This document shows, in pieces, positions 43,001-50,549 of a stretch of 64,000 nucleotides of DNA. This DNA comes from VAZQ01 sp036557705. Lineage in GTDB: Bacteria; Pseudomonadota; Alphaproteobacteria; Rhizobiales; Xanthobacteraceae. Location of the stretch: positions 1-64,000 of the forward strand of contig DATBHB010000163.1 of NCBI GenBank assembly GCA_036557705.1, read 5' to 3'. The position numbers and the translations under genes were made by a program. Below the pieces are notes generated by a model. It had not been told where the DNA came from. It made no database searches and worked only from the letters and a program-made list of their open reading frames with translations. How positions within the stretch are numbered: position 1 is the first letter of the stretch; every line of letters starts with the position of its first letter.

Positions 43001-43532
43001 TCGAAGCATGCTCTGCCTCTTCGGGGTCCTGCACCAGGATGATGCCGCCCGCTTCCTTGATCGCCTTGACCCCGATCGTGCCGTCGGCCCCCGATCCGCT
43101 CAGTATGATCGCAAAGCCGTCGCCGTGCTGTGCCGCATGCGACCGAAAGAAGGAATCAATCGGCGCGCGCTGGCCGCGCGGCTGATCGAATTCGACCGCT
43201 GCAAGATCGTGATCGGTGATGCGCAACTGGCGGTTGGGAGGCACAACGAAAACGTGATTGGCCTCGAGCGGAACCGTCCCCTGCACCTGGGTCACCGGCA
43301 TCCGAGTCTGAGCGGCGAGGATGCTTGCCAACTCGCTGTGGCTTTCCGGATCGAGATGCACGACCACTACGAACGCTGCTCCGACCTGATCCGGGAGCGC
43401 GTGGAAGAACTCCTGAAGTGCCTTGATGCCGCCCGCTGAGGCGCCAATTCCGACGATTCGCGATTTCGTTTTCGTTTCGCGCGCGTGATCCTGACCGCTG
43501 GGGTCGGGACTTTCGGTATCCTTCGAAACCAT
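39990..43532 (-). CDS. CheB-CheR-PAS-HWE hybrid histidine kinase
   Basis: The product is about 1180 residues. In order: CheB methylesterase (VGIGASAGGIKAL, VVHLDPES, GSGADGTIGV), CheR methyltransferase (HDFSSYKRSTVLRRIARR, SAM loop VPGCATGEEAYS, FISCRNLLIYL), a long coiled coil of repeating ELQSINEEL units, two PAS domains (DVTERRK, DVTERKR), and a HWE/HisKA_2 kinase (ELTHRVKNMLTVVQ, HELATNAAKHGSLS, WEERGGPPV, GLGTALI). The start at 43532 matches the CheB N-terminus; upstream frame contains a C9 run and no homology. It senses through PAS and may modify a partner by methylation; the receiver at 39617 overlaps its end. Confidence 0.93.
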   Translation of the reverse strand: MVSKDTESPDPSGQDHARETKTKSRIVGIGASAGGIKALQEFFHALPDQVGAAFVVVVHLDPESHSELASILAAQTRMPVTQVQGTVPLEANHVFVVPPNRQLRITDHDLAAVEFDQPRGQRAPIDSFFRSHAAQHGDGFAIILSGSGADGTIGVKAIKEAGGIILVQDPEEAEHASMPRSAIATGLADFVLPVRDLATHLAELIRDSEKVSILQQAHGDEELVTRILAHVRVRTGHDFSSYKRSTVLRRIARRIQITRTNDLSDYYSLLRDQADEAQALVNDLLISVTTFFRDPLVFNALASQVIPLLFEAKEASDSLRVWVPGCATGEEAYSVGMLLLEEMAKRDIRPRIQVFGSDLDNAALATAREGRYLATIEADVSEERLRRFFTREGDHYHVKRELREAVIFAFHSVLRDPPFSRMDFISCRNLLIYLDRSLQEQVCGTFHYALNPGGFLLVGSSETADHPPGLFRAVDRRNRIYQSSAAPGEAHRPLPRLLGALRVHDYRAQPGARLALPSGSSGEAAAHRQALERIAPPSVLVDESHRVVHLSNHVGRFLQPAGGPLTGDLAELVREELRFEIRAALHRAFEQRASTLSMPIPVRFNGAPHRVFFQVKPIFHEPQEPPRQAVVLFLEGDPVEETAVAGGLAAEDGASPIVQRLTQELLATQTRLRTTREESEAANEELRAANEELQSINEEYRSTSEELETSKEELQSINEELQTVNNELKLKLDAVSRANSDLQNLMAATDFGTLFLDSGLRIKRFTEHVTDLFHITQADEGRSITDFSNQLEYERLVDDARAVIADLTPIRREVRSRDNRWYDIRLRPYRTVDDKIDGVVISLIDVTERRKTEDALRESEERLRQEMRLVDLSSEPIFVWNLDDGIVEWNRGSQELYGWTRAEAVGKNKEELLNISVPGASFGEVKQQLIKSGSWSGELRQKTKDGRNLVVEARMELRPVGEHRLVLESTRDVTERKRWERRQQTMLRELTHRVKNMLTVVQAMAHQSMQGSPSMEEFIRRFDGRLTALSEAHNLLVEANWKGAELGELARKQLKPYATANPDRIRIGGEPVILPADLATPFGLVLHELATNAAKHGSLSGDKGTVSLTWLLDSRNNPPALAVLWEERGGPPVTVPNNRGLGTALITGGIPSARVEQEFHRDGLVCKIELPLPPRSKDPD

Positions 43533-43635
43533 GGCGCACCCAAAGGGAAAGCAACCGCAGCAGTACCCCCCCCCTGCGAGGCGCCGTTTGCTATAGGATT
43601 GCTCCGCTTCGAAATAATAGCAAGCCCGCGAATCC

Positions 43636-43684
43636 AACCCTTCACGGTATCCGCCAGTTCCCCGACACGCCAGTTCCCCGACAC
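43636..43684 (-). promoter_or_regulatory. Tandem GGAAC boxes, possible EcfG-type promoter of the hybrid kinase
   Basis: On the minus strand a perfect 16-base direct repeat (43653-43668 and 43669-43684) carries GGGGAACTGGC twice. The kinase-proximal GGAAC (43661-43657) is followed 17 bases later by GGTT, close to the EcfG consensus. The leader to the kinase ATG would be about 100 bases. Confidence 0.4.
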
Positions 43685-43704
43685 TTGGCGCCGCCCAGCC
43701 GCTG

Positions 43705-44652
43705 ATGCAAAAATCACCGGCCCTCGACCTTCTAGAGCCCGGAGCTGATCTCGTGAGCATCCGCAGAACATTCCGCGTCGTGATGGCGGGAAAGCGCCTC
43801 ACCCTCATGCCCGGTGCTTATGATGCGCTTTCGGCGCGCATTATCGAGATGGAAGGCTTCGAGGCGATCATCGCTGGCGGCTATGCGGCCGTCGGCAGCA
43901 TGCTGGCGCAGGCCGACATGGGCCAGTCGAACATGCGCGATTATGCATCGCACTACGGCCGCATCTGCGATGCGGTGTCGATCCCGGTATATGTCGATGC
44001 CGACACCGGCTTCGGCGGCGTCAATAATGTGCGGCAGATGGTGCGCGCCTTCGAGGCTGCGGGCGCTACCGGGCTGTTCATCGGCGACCAGGCGTTCCCC
44101 AACCGCTGCGGTTATCTTCCGGGCAAGCAGATCGTCCCGGTCGAGCAGATGCTCGCCAAGATCAAGGCGGCGCTCGATGCCCGCACCGATCCCGATTTCT
44201 TCATTGCGGCGCGCACCGACGCGGCGGACCTGGAGGGTGTGGATGCAGCCATCGAGCGGTGCCAGCTGTTCATGGCGGCAGGCGCCGATATGGCGAAGCC
44301 GATGGGCTTGGACAGGATCGAGGAGATCAAGAGGGTGCTGCGCGAGGTTCCCGGCCCGCACATGGCGACGCTGTCACAGGCGGCCGGACCAAAGGCGCGC
44401 AGCCTTGAAGAACTCGAAACCGCAGGCGTCGCAGCGGCGATCTTCCCCTCGATTGCGCTATTCGCCGCCGCGAAGGCGGTCCGTGACGTGCTTCGGCTGC
44501 TCAAGCGCGAGAACTCGCCGGCAGCGTGTGAGCCGCATCTGATTGCGCTTGCGGATTACTACGACGTCGTCGGGCTTGACGCGCTGCTTGCGCGCGAGGA
44601 AGGCTACGACAAGGCCGCTGCTGCACTGGTGGCGAGACGCGCCGCGGAGTGA
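43705..44652 (+). CDS. Isocitrate lyase/PEP mutase superfamily protein
   Basis: The product is up to 315 residues. It matches 2-methylisocitrate lyase-like and oxaloacetate/dimethylmalate lyase proteins: MPGAYDALSARI, IAGGYAAVGS, VYVDADTGFGG (metal Asp), ARTDA, and GPKARSLEEL. The loop usually K(K/R)CGH reads PNRCGYLPGK at 44098-44127, so the general-acid His is Tyr and the first Lys is Asn. A GTG at 43753 preceded by GGAG is an alternative start. Cleavage of a 2-hydroxy- or methyl-branched dicarboxylic acid is expected from family. Confidence 0.88.
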   Translation: MQKSPALDLLEPGADLVSIRRTFRVVMAGKRLTLMPGAYDALSARIIEMEGFEAIIAGGYAAVGSMLAQADMGQSNMRDYASHYGRICDAVSIPVYVDADTGFGGVNNVRQMVRAFEAAGATGLFIGDQAFPNRCGYLPGKQIVPVEQMLAKIKAALDARTDPDFFIAARTDAADLEGVDAAIERCQLFMAAGADMAKPMGLDRIEEIKRVLREVPGPHMATLSQAAGPKARSLEELETAGVAAAIFPSIALFAAAKAVRDVLRLLKRENSPAACEPHLIALADYYDVVGLDALLAREEGYDKAAAALVARRAAE

Positions 44653-44708
44653 GCGTTGGCGTGCCTATATTTTCGCGGTCTGCGGCACCTCATGATCGTT
44701 GATCCACA

Positions 44709-45065
44709 ATGCGCCTCGATGACGACAACAGCATTGTTCCTCTGGAGGACGCGGATCCGCGCGAAGAAATCCTGCGTCTCGAGGATGAAATCGAGTCACT
44801 CGCCGCGTTGATCGAGCGATGCCGGAAGATTGATCTCGCGGCCAGGCTCGCGGTTGCCGGCGGCGCGCTCGTGCTGCTTGGCCTCGCATTCGGAATCCTC
44901 TTCAATGAGCTGATTCTGGTCTGCGCGATTACCGCAGCAATCGGCGGAATCGTGGCTTATGGGTCAAATCTGAGCACGTCGCGGCAAGCAGCATCCGAAT
45001 TGAAAGCCGCCGAGGCGCGCCGGGCGGAATTGATCGACGCGAGCAACCTTCGGCTGGTGGAATGA
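44709..45065 (+). CDS. Small membrane protein with two transmembrane helices
   Basis: The product is 118 residues. An acidic, coiled-coil-like start (DPREEILRLEDEIESLAALI) leads into two hydrophobic stretches (AVAGGALVLLGLAFGIL and LILVCAITAAIGGIVAYG), then an amphipathic Ala/Glu-rich tail. No function is known to me; similar proteins occur in Bradyrhizobium relatives. Confidence 0.7.
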   Translation: MRLDDDNSIVPLEDADPREEILRLEDEIESLAALIERCRKIDLAARLAVAGGALVLLGLAFGILFNELILVCAITAAIGGIVAYGSNLSTSRQAASELKAAEARRAELIDASNLRLVE

Positions 45066-45099
45066 CGACGGCCATCGCGATTGCAGCCGTGATCGAGGG

Positions 45100-45116
45100 A
45101 TGGCATAATATGCCAT
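45100..45116. promoter_or_regulatory. Operator-like palindrome upstream of parD
   Basis: ATGGCATAATATGCCAT is a perfect 17-base palindrome (seven-base arms) that ends 24 bases before the ParD start. It contains CATAAT, a reasonable -10 element. ParD-type antitoxins repress their own operons through such sites, so this is the likely operator. Confidence 0.6.
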
Positions 45117-45139
45117 TACTTACCGAATTTGGTGCTGCC

Positions 45140-45427
45140 ATGCCAACCCGAAACGTCGTCCTGACCGACCATCAAGAGAAGCTCATCGAAGAGCTTGTCG
45201 GGTCGGGGCGCTACCAAAATGCAAGCGAGGTTCTGCGCGAGGGGTTGCGGCTGGTGGAGCAGCGGGAGGCGGAGGACCGTGCAAAAATTCGTGTTCTGCG
45301 AAAAGCGGCTGCCGCGGGGATCGATGCGTTGGATAGAGGCCAATTCAAGGAGTTCGACAGCTTCCACGATCTCCGGACATTTCTCGATGAGCTTTCGGAG
45401 AAGGTTATTTCGGGGGCAGGCGAATAG
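45140..45427 (+). CDS. parD: ParD-type antitoxin
   Basis: The product is about 95 residues, a ribbon-helix-helix protein: MPTRNVVLTDHQEKLIEELV then GRYQNASEVLREGLRLVE, the ParD/CC2985 signature. ATG 45140 is used; the frame before it overlaps the palindromic operator. It ends six bases before the toxin start. Its acidic C-terminus would neutralise ParE. Confidence 0.9.
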   Translation: MPTRNVVLTDHQEKLIEELVGSGRYQNASEVLREGLRLVEQREAEDRAKIRVLRKAAAAGIDALDRGQFKEFDSFHDLRTFLDELSEKVISGAGE

Positions 45428-45433
45428 ACTTTT

Positions 45434-45784
45434 ATGGCCGTCCGAAAATGGCGTGTTCGTCTTGGCGCGGCTGCTGAACTCGATCTCGCGAACATTCTCA
45501 AATGGACCGCGGACCAATTCGGGAAGCAACAGGCCCGAATGTATTATGACACGCTCTGGGAGGCTATTGGAGAACTCGACACCGGCCCCAAAGTGAGGGG
45601 GTCAAAGGCACGTGACGAGATCATGCCCGGCCTCCGCACGGTCCATATTGCCCGACACGGTCGCCAGGGCCGTCATCTTCTCTTATACCGCATTCGCGAG
45701 ACTCACATCATCGAAATCGTCCGCATCCTTCACGATCAGATGGAAGTGAAATCGTCATCTGCCATTTCGATCGGACGAGGGTGA
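45434..45784 (+). CDS. parE: ParE/RelE-family toxin
   Basis: The product is 116 residues. KWRVRLGAAAELDLANILKWTADQFG, quoted here as AAAELDLANIL, is the ParE N-terminus, and GRQGRHLLLYRIRETHIIEIVRILH is the beta-strand core ending in the usual ILHDQM. ParE toxins inhibit DNA gyrase. The pair lies between a membrane protein and an acyl-CoA synthetase. Confidence 0.9.
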   Translation: MAVRKWRVRLGAAAELDLANILKWTADQFGKQQARMYYDTLWEAIGELDTGPKVRGSKARDEIMPGLRTVHIARHGRQGRHLLLYRIRETHIIEIVRILHDQMEVKSSSAISIGRG

Positions 45785-45812
45785 TTAGAGCGCTTTTCGA
45801 TTAGGTTGAATC
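45785..45812. repeat. Partial family-H repeat end
   Basis: TTAGAGCGCTTTTCGATTAGG matches the ends of the element at 30629-30951. The stop codon and last few residues of the acyl-CoA synthetase gene (stop 45801) are encoded inside it. Confidence 0.5.
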
Positions 45813-47300
45813 CGCGGCGTGCACTCGCTGTTCCGCCTCGCGGTGCAAGGCGCCTCGGTCGAGCTTGTTGGTCGAAGCAAGCGGCAGCGATTCGACGAAC
45901 CAGACGAAACGCGGATGTGCGTAGGCCGGCGCATTGGCAAGCGCGAATTGCTTTACCTCCTCCTCGGATAGGCTGCGGCCATCTTTGAGAATTACGAAGG
46001 CGACGGGCTTCTGCCCCTTGATTTCGTCATCGATCGGTACCACGGCAGCCTGCGCGATATCGGGATGGCGCTCGATCATGCGCTCGATATCTGCCGGATA
46101 AATGTTCTCGCCGCCCGATACGAACATGTCGTCGGTGCGGCCGACGAAGTAATGGAAGCCGTCGGCGTCGCAGCGAAACACATCGCCGGTGATATAGAAG
46201 CCATCCTCGGTGAACGGCGGCGCCACGTCCGGCCGATTGTGGTAGCCGAGCATCATAGCCGGGCATTTCATCTCCAGCACGCCTTGATCGGCATTACGAT
46301 TTGACCCCTCTACCAGCCGCAGCTGCACCTTCGGATGCGGAGAGCCGACCGATGTTTCCGGCTGCGGAAGTCCCTTGGGATGCGGTCCGAACACAACCGG
46401 ACCGGCCTCGGTCGTCCCGTAAGCATTCGTGACTACCGCCTGAGGGAGGGACCGATGCAACGCCTGCATCAGGCTCTGGCTCACCGGCGCGGAGCCCATG
46501 CGGACGAATTCGACGCTTGAGAGATCTGTACACGACAGGAGATCATTCTCCCGAAGCATCATTGCGATCATCGGCGGCACGGCGGTGAGCCAGCTGCAGC
46601 GGTGGCGCGCGATTGCCTCGATATAGGTGCGCGCCGTAAACTGCGGCAGCAGCACATTGGTGGCGTGCGCCGCGCAGGCAAGAAAACTCAGCGCCAGTGC
46701 ATTCATGTGATAGAGCGGCGCCGCGATCAGATAACGGTGACGGTCGAGCCCTGGCGCAAGCCGCGTCTCCACCACCCAGAGGTGACTCTGGTGCGAGAGC
46801 ACGACGCCCTTGGGCGTTCCGGTCGAACCGGACGTGTAAAGGAACAGAGCGGGCTCGCTCGGCCGCGGCAGGACAGCGTTGAACGGACCGACGTCGAGGA
46901 AACGCTCAAACGCGGGGCCGAACTCGATGCACGGGAGATCCGGCGGGCAGTCGGCGCGCCTTGCGGCATCGCAGAACACGAGCCTGGCGCCACAATCCTG
47001 GAGGACGAAATGGATGGTTGCCCGTGGGAACCTGAAGTTCACCGGTACGGCAATCAAGCCCGCGCGCATCGCTCCGAATGCGGCTGCCATGTACTCGGCG
47101 CGATTGGCGGACAGGATCGCGACCCGATCGCCGCGCGTCAACGCGCGCTGAGCGAGCGCGCGCGCAACTCCATTCGCCATATCGTCGAGCTGGGTGTAAC
47201 TGAATTCGCGCGGCGCCTCCTCGCCGCCGAGATCGACGATTGCCGGCTTGCCGAGTTCCCGGTCCCGGCGAATGAGGTCTCCGAGATTGGTGAAACTCAT
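45801..47300 (-). CDS. AMP-dependent acyl-CoA synthetase/ligase
   Basis: The product is 499 residues. It activates a carboxylic acid through an acyl-adenylate to a CoA ester. The P-loop is LFLYTSGSTGTPKGVVLSH, motif A5 is NAYGTTEAGP, then GDVFRCDADGFHYFVGRTDDMFVSGGENIYP (quoted in part as GRTDDMFVSGGENIYP), and the late Lys lies in ASTNKLDRGAL. The modest length fits short-chain or aryl acid ligases. It converges on parE. Confidence 0.94.
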   Translation of the reverse strand: MSFTNLGDLIRRDRELGKPAIVDLGGEEAPREFSYTQLDDMANGVARALAQRALTRGDRVAILSANRAEYMAAAFGAMRAGLIAVPVNFRFPRATIHFVLQDCGARLVFCDAARRADCPPDLPCIEFGPAFERFLDVGPFNAVLPRPSEPALFLYTSGSTGTPKGVVLSHQSHLWVVETRLAPGLDRHRYLIAAPLYHMNALALSFLACAAHATNVLLPQFTARTYIEAIARHRCSWLTAVPPMIAMMLRENDLLSCTDLSSVEFVRMGSAPVSQSLMQALHRSLPQAVVTNAYGTTEAGPVVFGPHPKGLPQPETSVGSPHPKVQLRLVEGSNRNADQGVLEMKCPAMMLGYHNRPDVAPPFTEDGFYITGDVFRCDADGFHYFVGRTDDMFVSGGENIYPADIERMIERHPDIAQAAVVPIDDEIKGQKPVAFVILKDGRSLSEEEVKQFALANAPAYAHPRFVWFVESLPLASTNKLDRGALHREAEQRVHAADST

Positions 47301-47388
47301 GATGGCAATCGCTTACGTCATTACCGAGTCGTTACGACCGAATGCGAAGGGCCGATCTGACGCCTGAGAGGATGCTTCGCCATTCATA

Positions 47389-47949
47389 TCAGAAGTGAAT
47401 GAACTGCCCTTCCGGCGCCAGCTGCTGGATCAGGTCGAACTGAGTGCGATCGGCCGTGAGCACCGGGAGTCCCGCCTTCGCCGCTGTCAAATAGATGAGC
47501 GCGTCATTGAGGCATTCCTTGCGCTGGTACCTCTGAAAGCCCTGGGTGCGGGCCAGCACTCCAGCCACAACGCTGGCGTCGGTCCAGACCTGGGCATCCG
47601 GGTTGAGCAGACGGGCCGACGGAACGCTGTCAAACAGCTCCATATAGTGATCGCACATAGCCGACCACGAGGGCGAGGACGGGTTCGCATTGGCCACGCC
47701 AGTGGCGAGTTCGCCCAGGCAGACAGAGCAATGAAACAGAAGCGCGCGTTCGACAAACTCCTGTACTGATGCAGGCAGCGTCCCAGCTGCAGCGCCGATG
47801 TACACGTTCGTGTCTAGCATCAACAACGCGCGTCCCGATGGCGTAAAATCCCCAACGCTGATCAACTCGCCGGGGCGCCGGACGACCAGATGCCTTTGTC
47901 GCCGCTCCGGCTTCCGCCGGCGCAGAGCGTCGCGCAGGTCAATACTCAA
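47389..47949 (-). CDS. PIN-domain (VapC-like) toxin
   Basis: The product is about 186 residues from a TTG at 47949, which overlaps the antitoxin stop and follows GGCGAGG; the frame extends to 47988. PIN acidic residues are seen in LMLDTNVYIG, LGELATG, LNDALIY and TADRTQFD. PIN toxins cleave RNA using Mg/Mn. The roughly 40 residues before LDTN are unusual, and a start at ATG 47820 would give a standard VapC of about 144 residues. Confidence 0.82.
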   Translation of the reverse strand: MSIDLRDALRRRKPERRQRHLVVRRPGELISVGDFTPSGRALLMLDTNVYIGAAAGTLPASVQEFVERALLFHCSVCLGELATGVANANPSSPSWSAMCDHYMELFDSVPSARLLNPDAQVWTDASVVAGVLARTQGFQRYQRKECLNDALIYLTAAKAGLPVLTADRTQFDLIQQLAPEGQFIHF

Positions 47950-48286
47950 GCGTATGTGCCTCGCCCAATCGGCCGCGGGTCCGGCCAAAAAATGCCGCCA
48001 CCGGGTCTGGTTGGGCGAGCATAGCCAGCGCGATAATACCGAGCTCAGTCAGGGAAGTAATGCCGCTTTCGCGTTTGGCCGCTTCGACCAGCGCCGGCGG
48101 CGCCCGAAAGCTGATATGCGCCGTCTTGCTGCCCTCTAGCAGGCCCGCGCGGCGGGCGTCTTCCAGAGCGGCTAGCGCACCGTGCGCCACTGATCTGGCG
48201 CGCGAACGCGACGATTTGGATGCCCCTCCAGCTGAGCCCGCTGCAGAACGCGCGGTCGTTCTCGCGCCCGCCTTTAATCTCGCCAT
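47939..48286 (-). CDS. Antitoxin-like protein paired with the PIN toxin
   Basis: The product is 115 residues. A basic Ala/Arg/Ser-rich N-terminal half precedes TAHISFRAPPALVEAAKRE and SLTELGIIALAMLAQPDPVAAFF, which looks like a ribbon-helix-helix or helical antitoxin fold. Its stop overlaps the toxin start. An inverted repeat lies 16 bases upstream and probably serves as its own operator. Confidence 0.75.
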   Translation of the reverse strand: MARLKAGARTTARSAAGSAGGASKSSRSRARSVAHGALAALEDARRAGLLEGSKTAHISFRAPPALVEAAKRESGITSLTELGIIALAMLAQPDPVAAFFGRTRGRLGEAHTLEY

Positions 48287-48301
48287 TGTGGATTCCGTTG
48301 T

Positions 48302-48333
48302 TTGTGTGTAAAATAGCTACGTTTGTCACACAA
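48302..48333. promoter_or_regulatory. Inverted repeat upstream of the PIN antitoxin
   Basis: TTGTGTG (48302-48308) and CACACAA (48327-48333) are perfect seven-base arms with an 18-base AT-rich spacer containing a TATTTTA-like -10. The site is 16 bases from the antitoxin start on the minus strand, a typical place for an autoregulatory operator. Confidence 0.55.
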
Positions 48334-48354
48334 GACAAGCGCGATTCCCGTGCG

Positions 48355-48771
48355 TTAAGCCTTCGGTGCCGGCGGCGCTGCCGTGAGGTAGGTACCTCGG
48401 CCGCTGGCCAGAAGCTTCCCGCCCGCGTCGAACACCTGCGCCTCGGCGGTCGAGAATTGCCCGCCGAAGCGAATGACCTTACCTTTCGCGGTGAGGTCGC
48501 CGGGCATGGCAGCGGCGTGATAATCGACGCGCAGATCAATGGTCGGCACCCCGCGTCCCGTCTTCGTCACCATCGCCCAATCCGCCGCAAGATCGACGAG
48601 CGCCGCCAAAATGCCGCCGTGCGTATAGCGGCGCTCGGGATTGACCACCCATTCCTCGCGCCAGGTCGCCTTGATCTCGATAGCGTCGTCCGTGACGGCG
48701 GCGACGCGGAGCCCAAGCCATTGGTGATATGGCCCGCGGGCAATGAGCGCCTGCACTTCGTCGAGCGTCAC
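48355..48771 (-). CDS. PaaI-family thioesterase (hotdog fold)
   Basis: The product is 138 residues. RRYTHGGILAALVDLAADWA is the hotdog helix with the HGG motif and acidic residue, followed by VPTIDLRVDYHAAAMPGD. It would hydrolyse aryl- or acyl-CoA esters. Its ATG overlaps the oxidoreductase stop by four bases, so both are made from one message. Confidence 0.93.
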   Translation of the reverse strand: MTLDEVQALIARGPYHQWLGLRVAAVTDDAIEIKATWREEWVVNPERRYTHGGILAALVDLAADWAMVTKTGRGVPTIDLRVDYHAAAMPGDLTAKGKVIRFGGQFSTAEAQVFDAGGKLLASGRGTYLTAAPPAPKA

Positions 48772-49772
48772 GGCGTGACCACCACCTTGCCGATGACCGC
48801 CCGGTCCTGGATCAGACGCAAGCCTTCACGGGCCTGTTCCAGCGGCAATACCTTGTCGATCACCGGCTTCATTTTGCCGGAACTGATCAGACCCATCAGA
48901 CCTTTGAGATCATCGTCGTAGAAGCTGTTCGAGCCGATGATTTTCAGCTCGAAGCTCCAGACGTAACGCAAGTCCTCCTTCGGGTCATAGCCGGCGGTGG
49001 CGCCGCAGACGAGGAGCTTGCCGCCGCGTTTGAGGCAGCGCAGCGAAGGCACCCAGGTTTCCCCGCCGGTGAAATTGATAACCACATCGATGCCGCCCTC
49101 ATAGCTCCGGCGCTGCGGCTTGCCGTATTTCTCGATGGCCCATTTCGACCAGTCAACCTTGCTGTAATCCACGACTTCATCGGCACCGAGCGCTTTGAGC
49201 CTGCGGAGCTTCTCGTCGCTCGACGCGCATGCGATCACCTCGGCGCCGAGGAGCTTGGCGAGGATCACGCATCCGGTACCCACTCCGCCCGAGGCGCCGA
49301 GCACGAGCACGCGTTCGCCTTTTCTCACCGTCTCGTGCGTGATCAGCATGCGGTGCGCGGTGCCATAGGCGACCGGGAGCGCTGCCGCTTCCTCGAAGGT
49401 TACACTGGGCGGCATGGCAACAAGCTGATCGGCAGCGACCTGGCAATACTCCGCCATGCCGCCGTCGAGCATCTCGCCCATGAGCCCTTTTTTCCGGTTC
49501 ACCGGATTGACCAGGACGCGGTCGCCAACGTTCCAGCCGGCGATGCCGGATCCGATCTCGGCGATCTCGCCCGCCATGTCGATGCCGATGATCACCGGCA
49601 ACGGCACCTTGATCCCGGGCATTCCGCGCATCGTAAAAACATCGTGGTAGTTGAACGAGGACGCCCGGACGCGGATGACGACGTGGCCTTCCACGGCGGC
49701 CGGTACCGGGTAGTCGCTGACCACCTCAAGGTCATCGAGGCCGCCGTGCCTGCGCAGAACCAGCGCTCGCAT
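48768..49772 (-). CDS. Zinc-type alcohol dehydrogenase-like oxidoreductase (MDR)
   Basis: The product is about 334 residues. MRALVLRRHGGLDDLEV, GIDMAGEIAEIGSGI and the cofactor motif VLGASGGVGTGCV identify a medium-chain reductase. The structural zinc Cys cluster is missing, which favours a quinone-oxidoreductase-like enzyme acting on enones or acyl derivatives. ATG 49772 follows GGTGAG; ATG 49802 would add ten residues. It is coupled to the thioesterase. Confidence 0.92.
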   Translation of the reverse strand: MRALVLRRHGGLDDLEVVSDYPVPAAVEGHVVIRVRASSFNYHDVFTMRGMPGIKVPLPVIIGIDMAGEIAEIGSGIAGWNVGDRVLVNPVNRKKGLMGEMLDGGMAEYCQVAADQLVAMPPSVTFEEAAALPVAYGTAHRMLITHETVRKGERVLVLGASGGVGTGCVILAKLLGAEVIACASSDEKLRRLKALGADEVVDYSKVDWSKWAIEKYGKPQRRSYEGGIDVVINFTGGETWVPSLRCLKRGGKLLVCGATAGYDPKEDLRYVWSFELKIIGSNSFYDDDLKGLMGLISSGKMKPVIDKVLPLEQAREGLRLIQDRAVIGKVVVTP

Positions 49773-49838
49773 TTTGCCACTCACCGATGACACCCCCTTC
49801 ATTGAACACCGAACTGCAAATGCGCCCGCGCAAACGAG

Positions 49839-50453
49839 TCAGCTTGATCGAGCACGATTTTTTTCTGGAGGCCATCCCGGATCGAGCGGAGTACGCCGAT
49901 AAAGCTCGCCAACGGTGCAGCGCAGCCCGAATTCCGGCAGTTCAAGAATATCAGCCGGATTGTCCAATGTGACCAGCCCCCAGTCGCTCCGACGAGAATG
50001 CATCTGCAGCCAAGTCCGCCGACTGTCGATCACAAGACAGTAGAGGTTGCCGGGATGCTGCTTGTAGCGCCGCACCTTTTGCGCGATGAGGCTTTTGGTA
50101 TTGGAGGGTGAGAGCACTTCTGCGACCATTACGAACCGATCTGCGTAAACCTCATACGTCGCTATTCCGGGGATGACGAGGACGTCGGGGCGTGGCAGGA
50201 AATTTGCCACGCCCGGTACCCGTAAACCGCTCTCATTGATCGCGAGCAGATCAAGTCCCCGGAGCTCGATTGCCTTCTGAAAGAGGTCGCGGAGGTTAAG
50301 CCCAATCACCTGATGCACCTGGGTAGGCGGGTTCATCATAATGGCGATCCCCTCCACGAGCTGCCAGTATTCCTCCTTCGGCCTATGCTTTAGAAAGGCC
50401 AGGAACTCGCCGATCTGCATGTCTCCAGGAAACGCCTGAGCGCGGGCAGCCAT
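49839..50453 (-). CDS. Uma2-family (DUF820) endonuclease-like protein
   Basis: The product is about 204 residues. The PD-(D/E)xK-type core is LPRPDVLVIPG and VAEVLSPSNT, with a Glu in YWQLVEGIAIMM. ATG 50453 has AAGGAG seven bases upstream; the long frame to 50729 translates a repeat. Uma2 proteins are often expanded in environmental bacteria and are of unclear function. Confidence 0.88.
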   Translation of the reverse strand: MAARAQAFPGDMQIGEFLAFLKHRPKEEYWQLVEGIAIMMNPPTQVHQVIGLNLRDLFQKAIELRGLDLLAINESGLRVPGVANFLPRPDVLVIPGIATYEVYADRFVMVAEVLSPSNTKSLIAQKVRRYKQHPGNLYCLVIDSRRTWLQMHSRRSDWGLVTLDNPADILELPEFGLRCTVGELYRRTPLDPGWPPEKNRARSS

Positions 50454-50549
50454 GTTCATGCTCCTTCGTATGCTCCTATAGCATGCGGGCGACGGCAACA
50501 TAAGGATTGCCGTCACTGCCCGGCGCAGGTAAGCGTCTTGCGTCGGCTC

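Noticed and set aside
43533..43808. Upstream extension of the hybrid kinase
   Set aside because: No homology, Cys-rich low-complexity reading across a C9 run and tandem repeat; ATG 43532 fits the CheB N-terminus.
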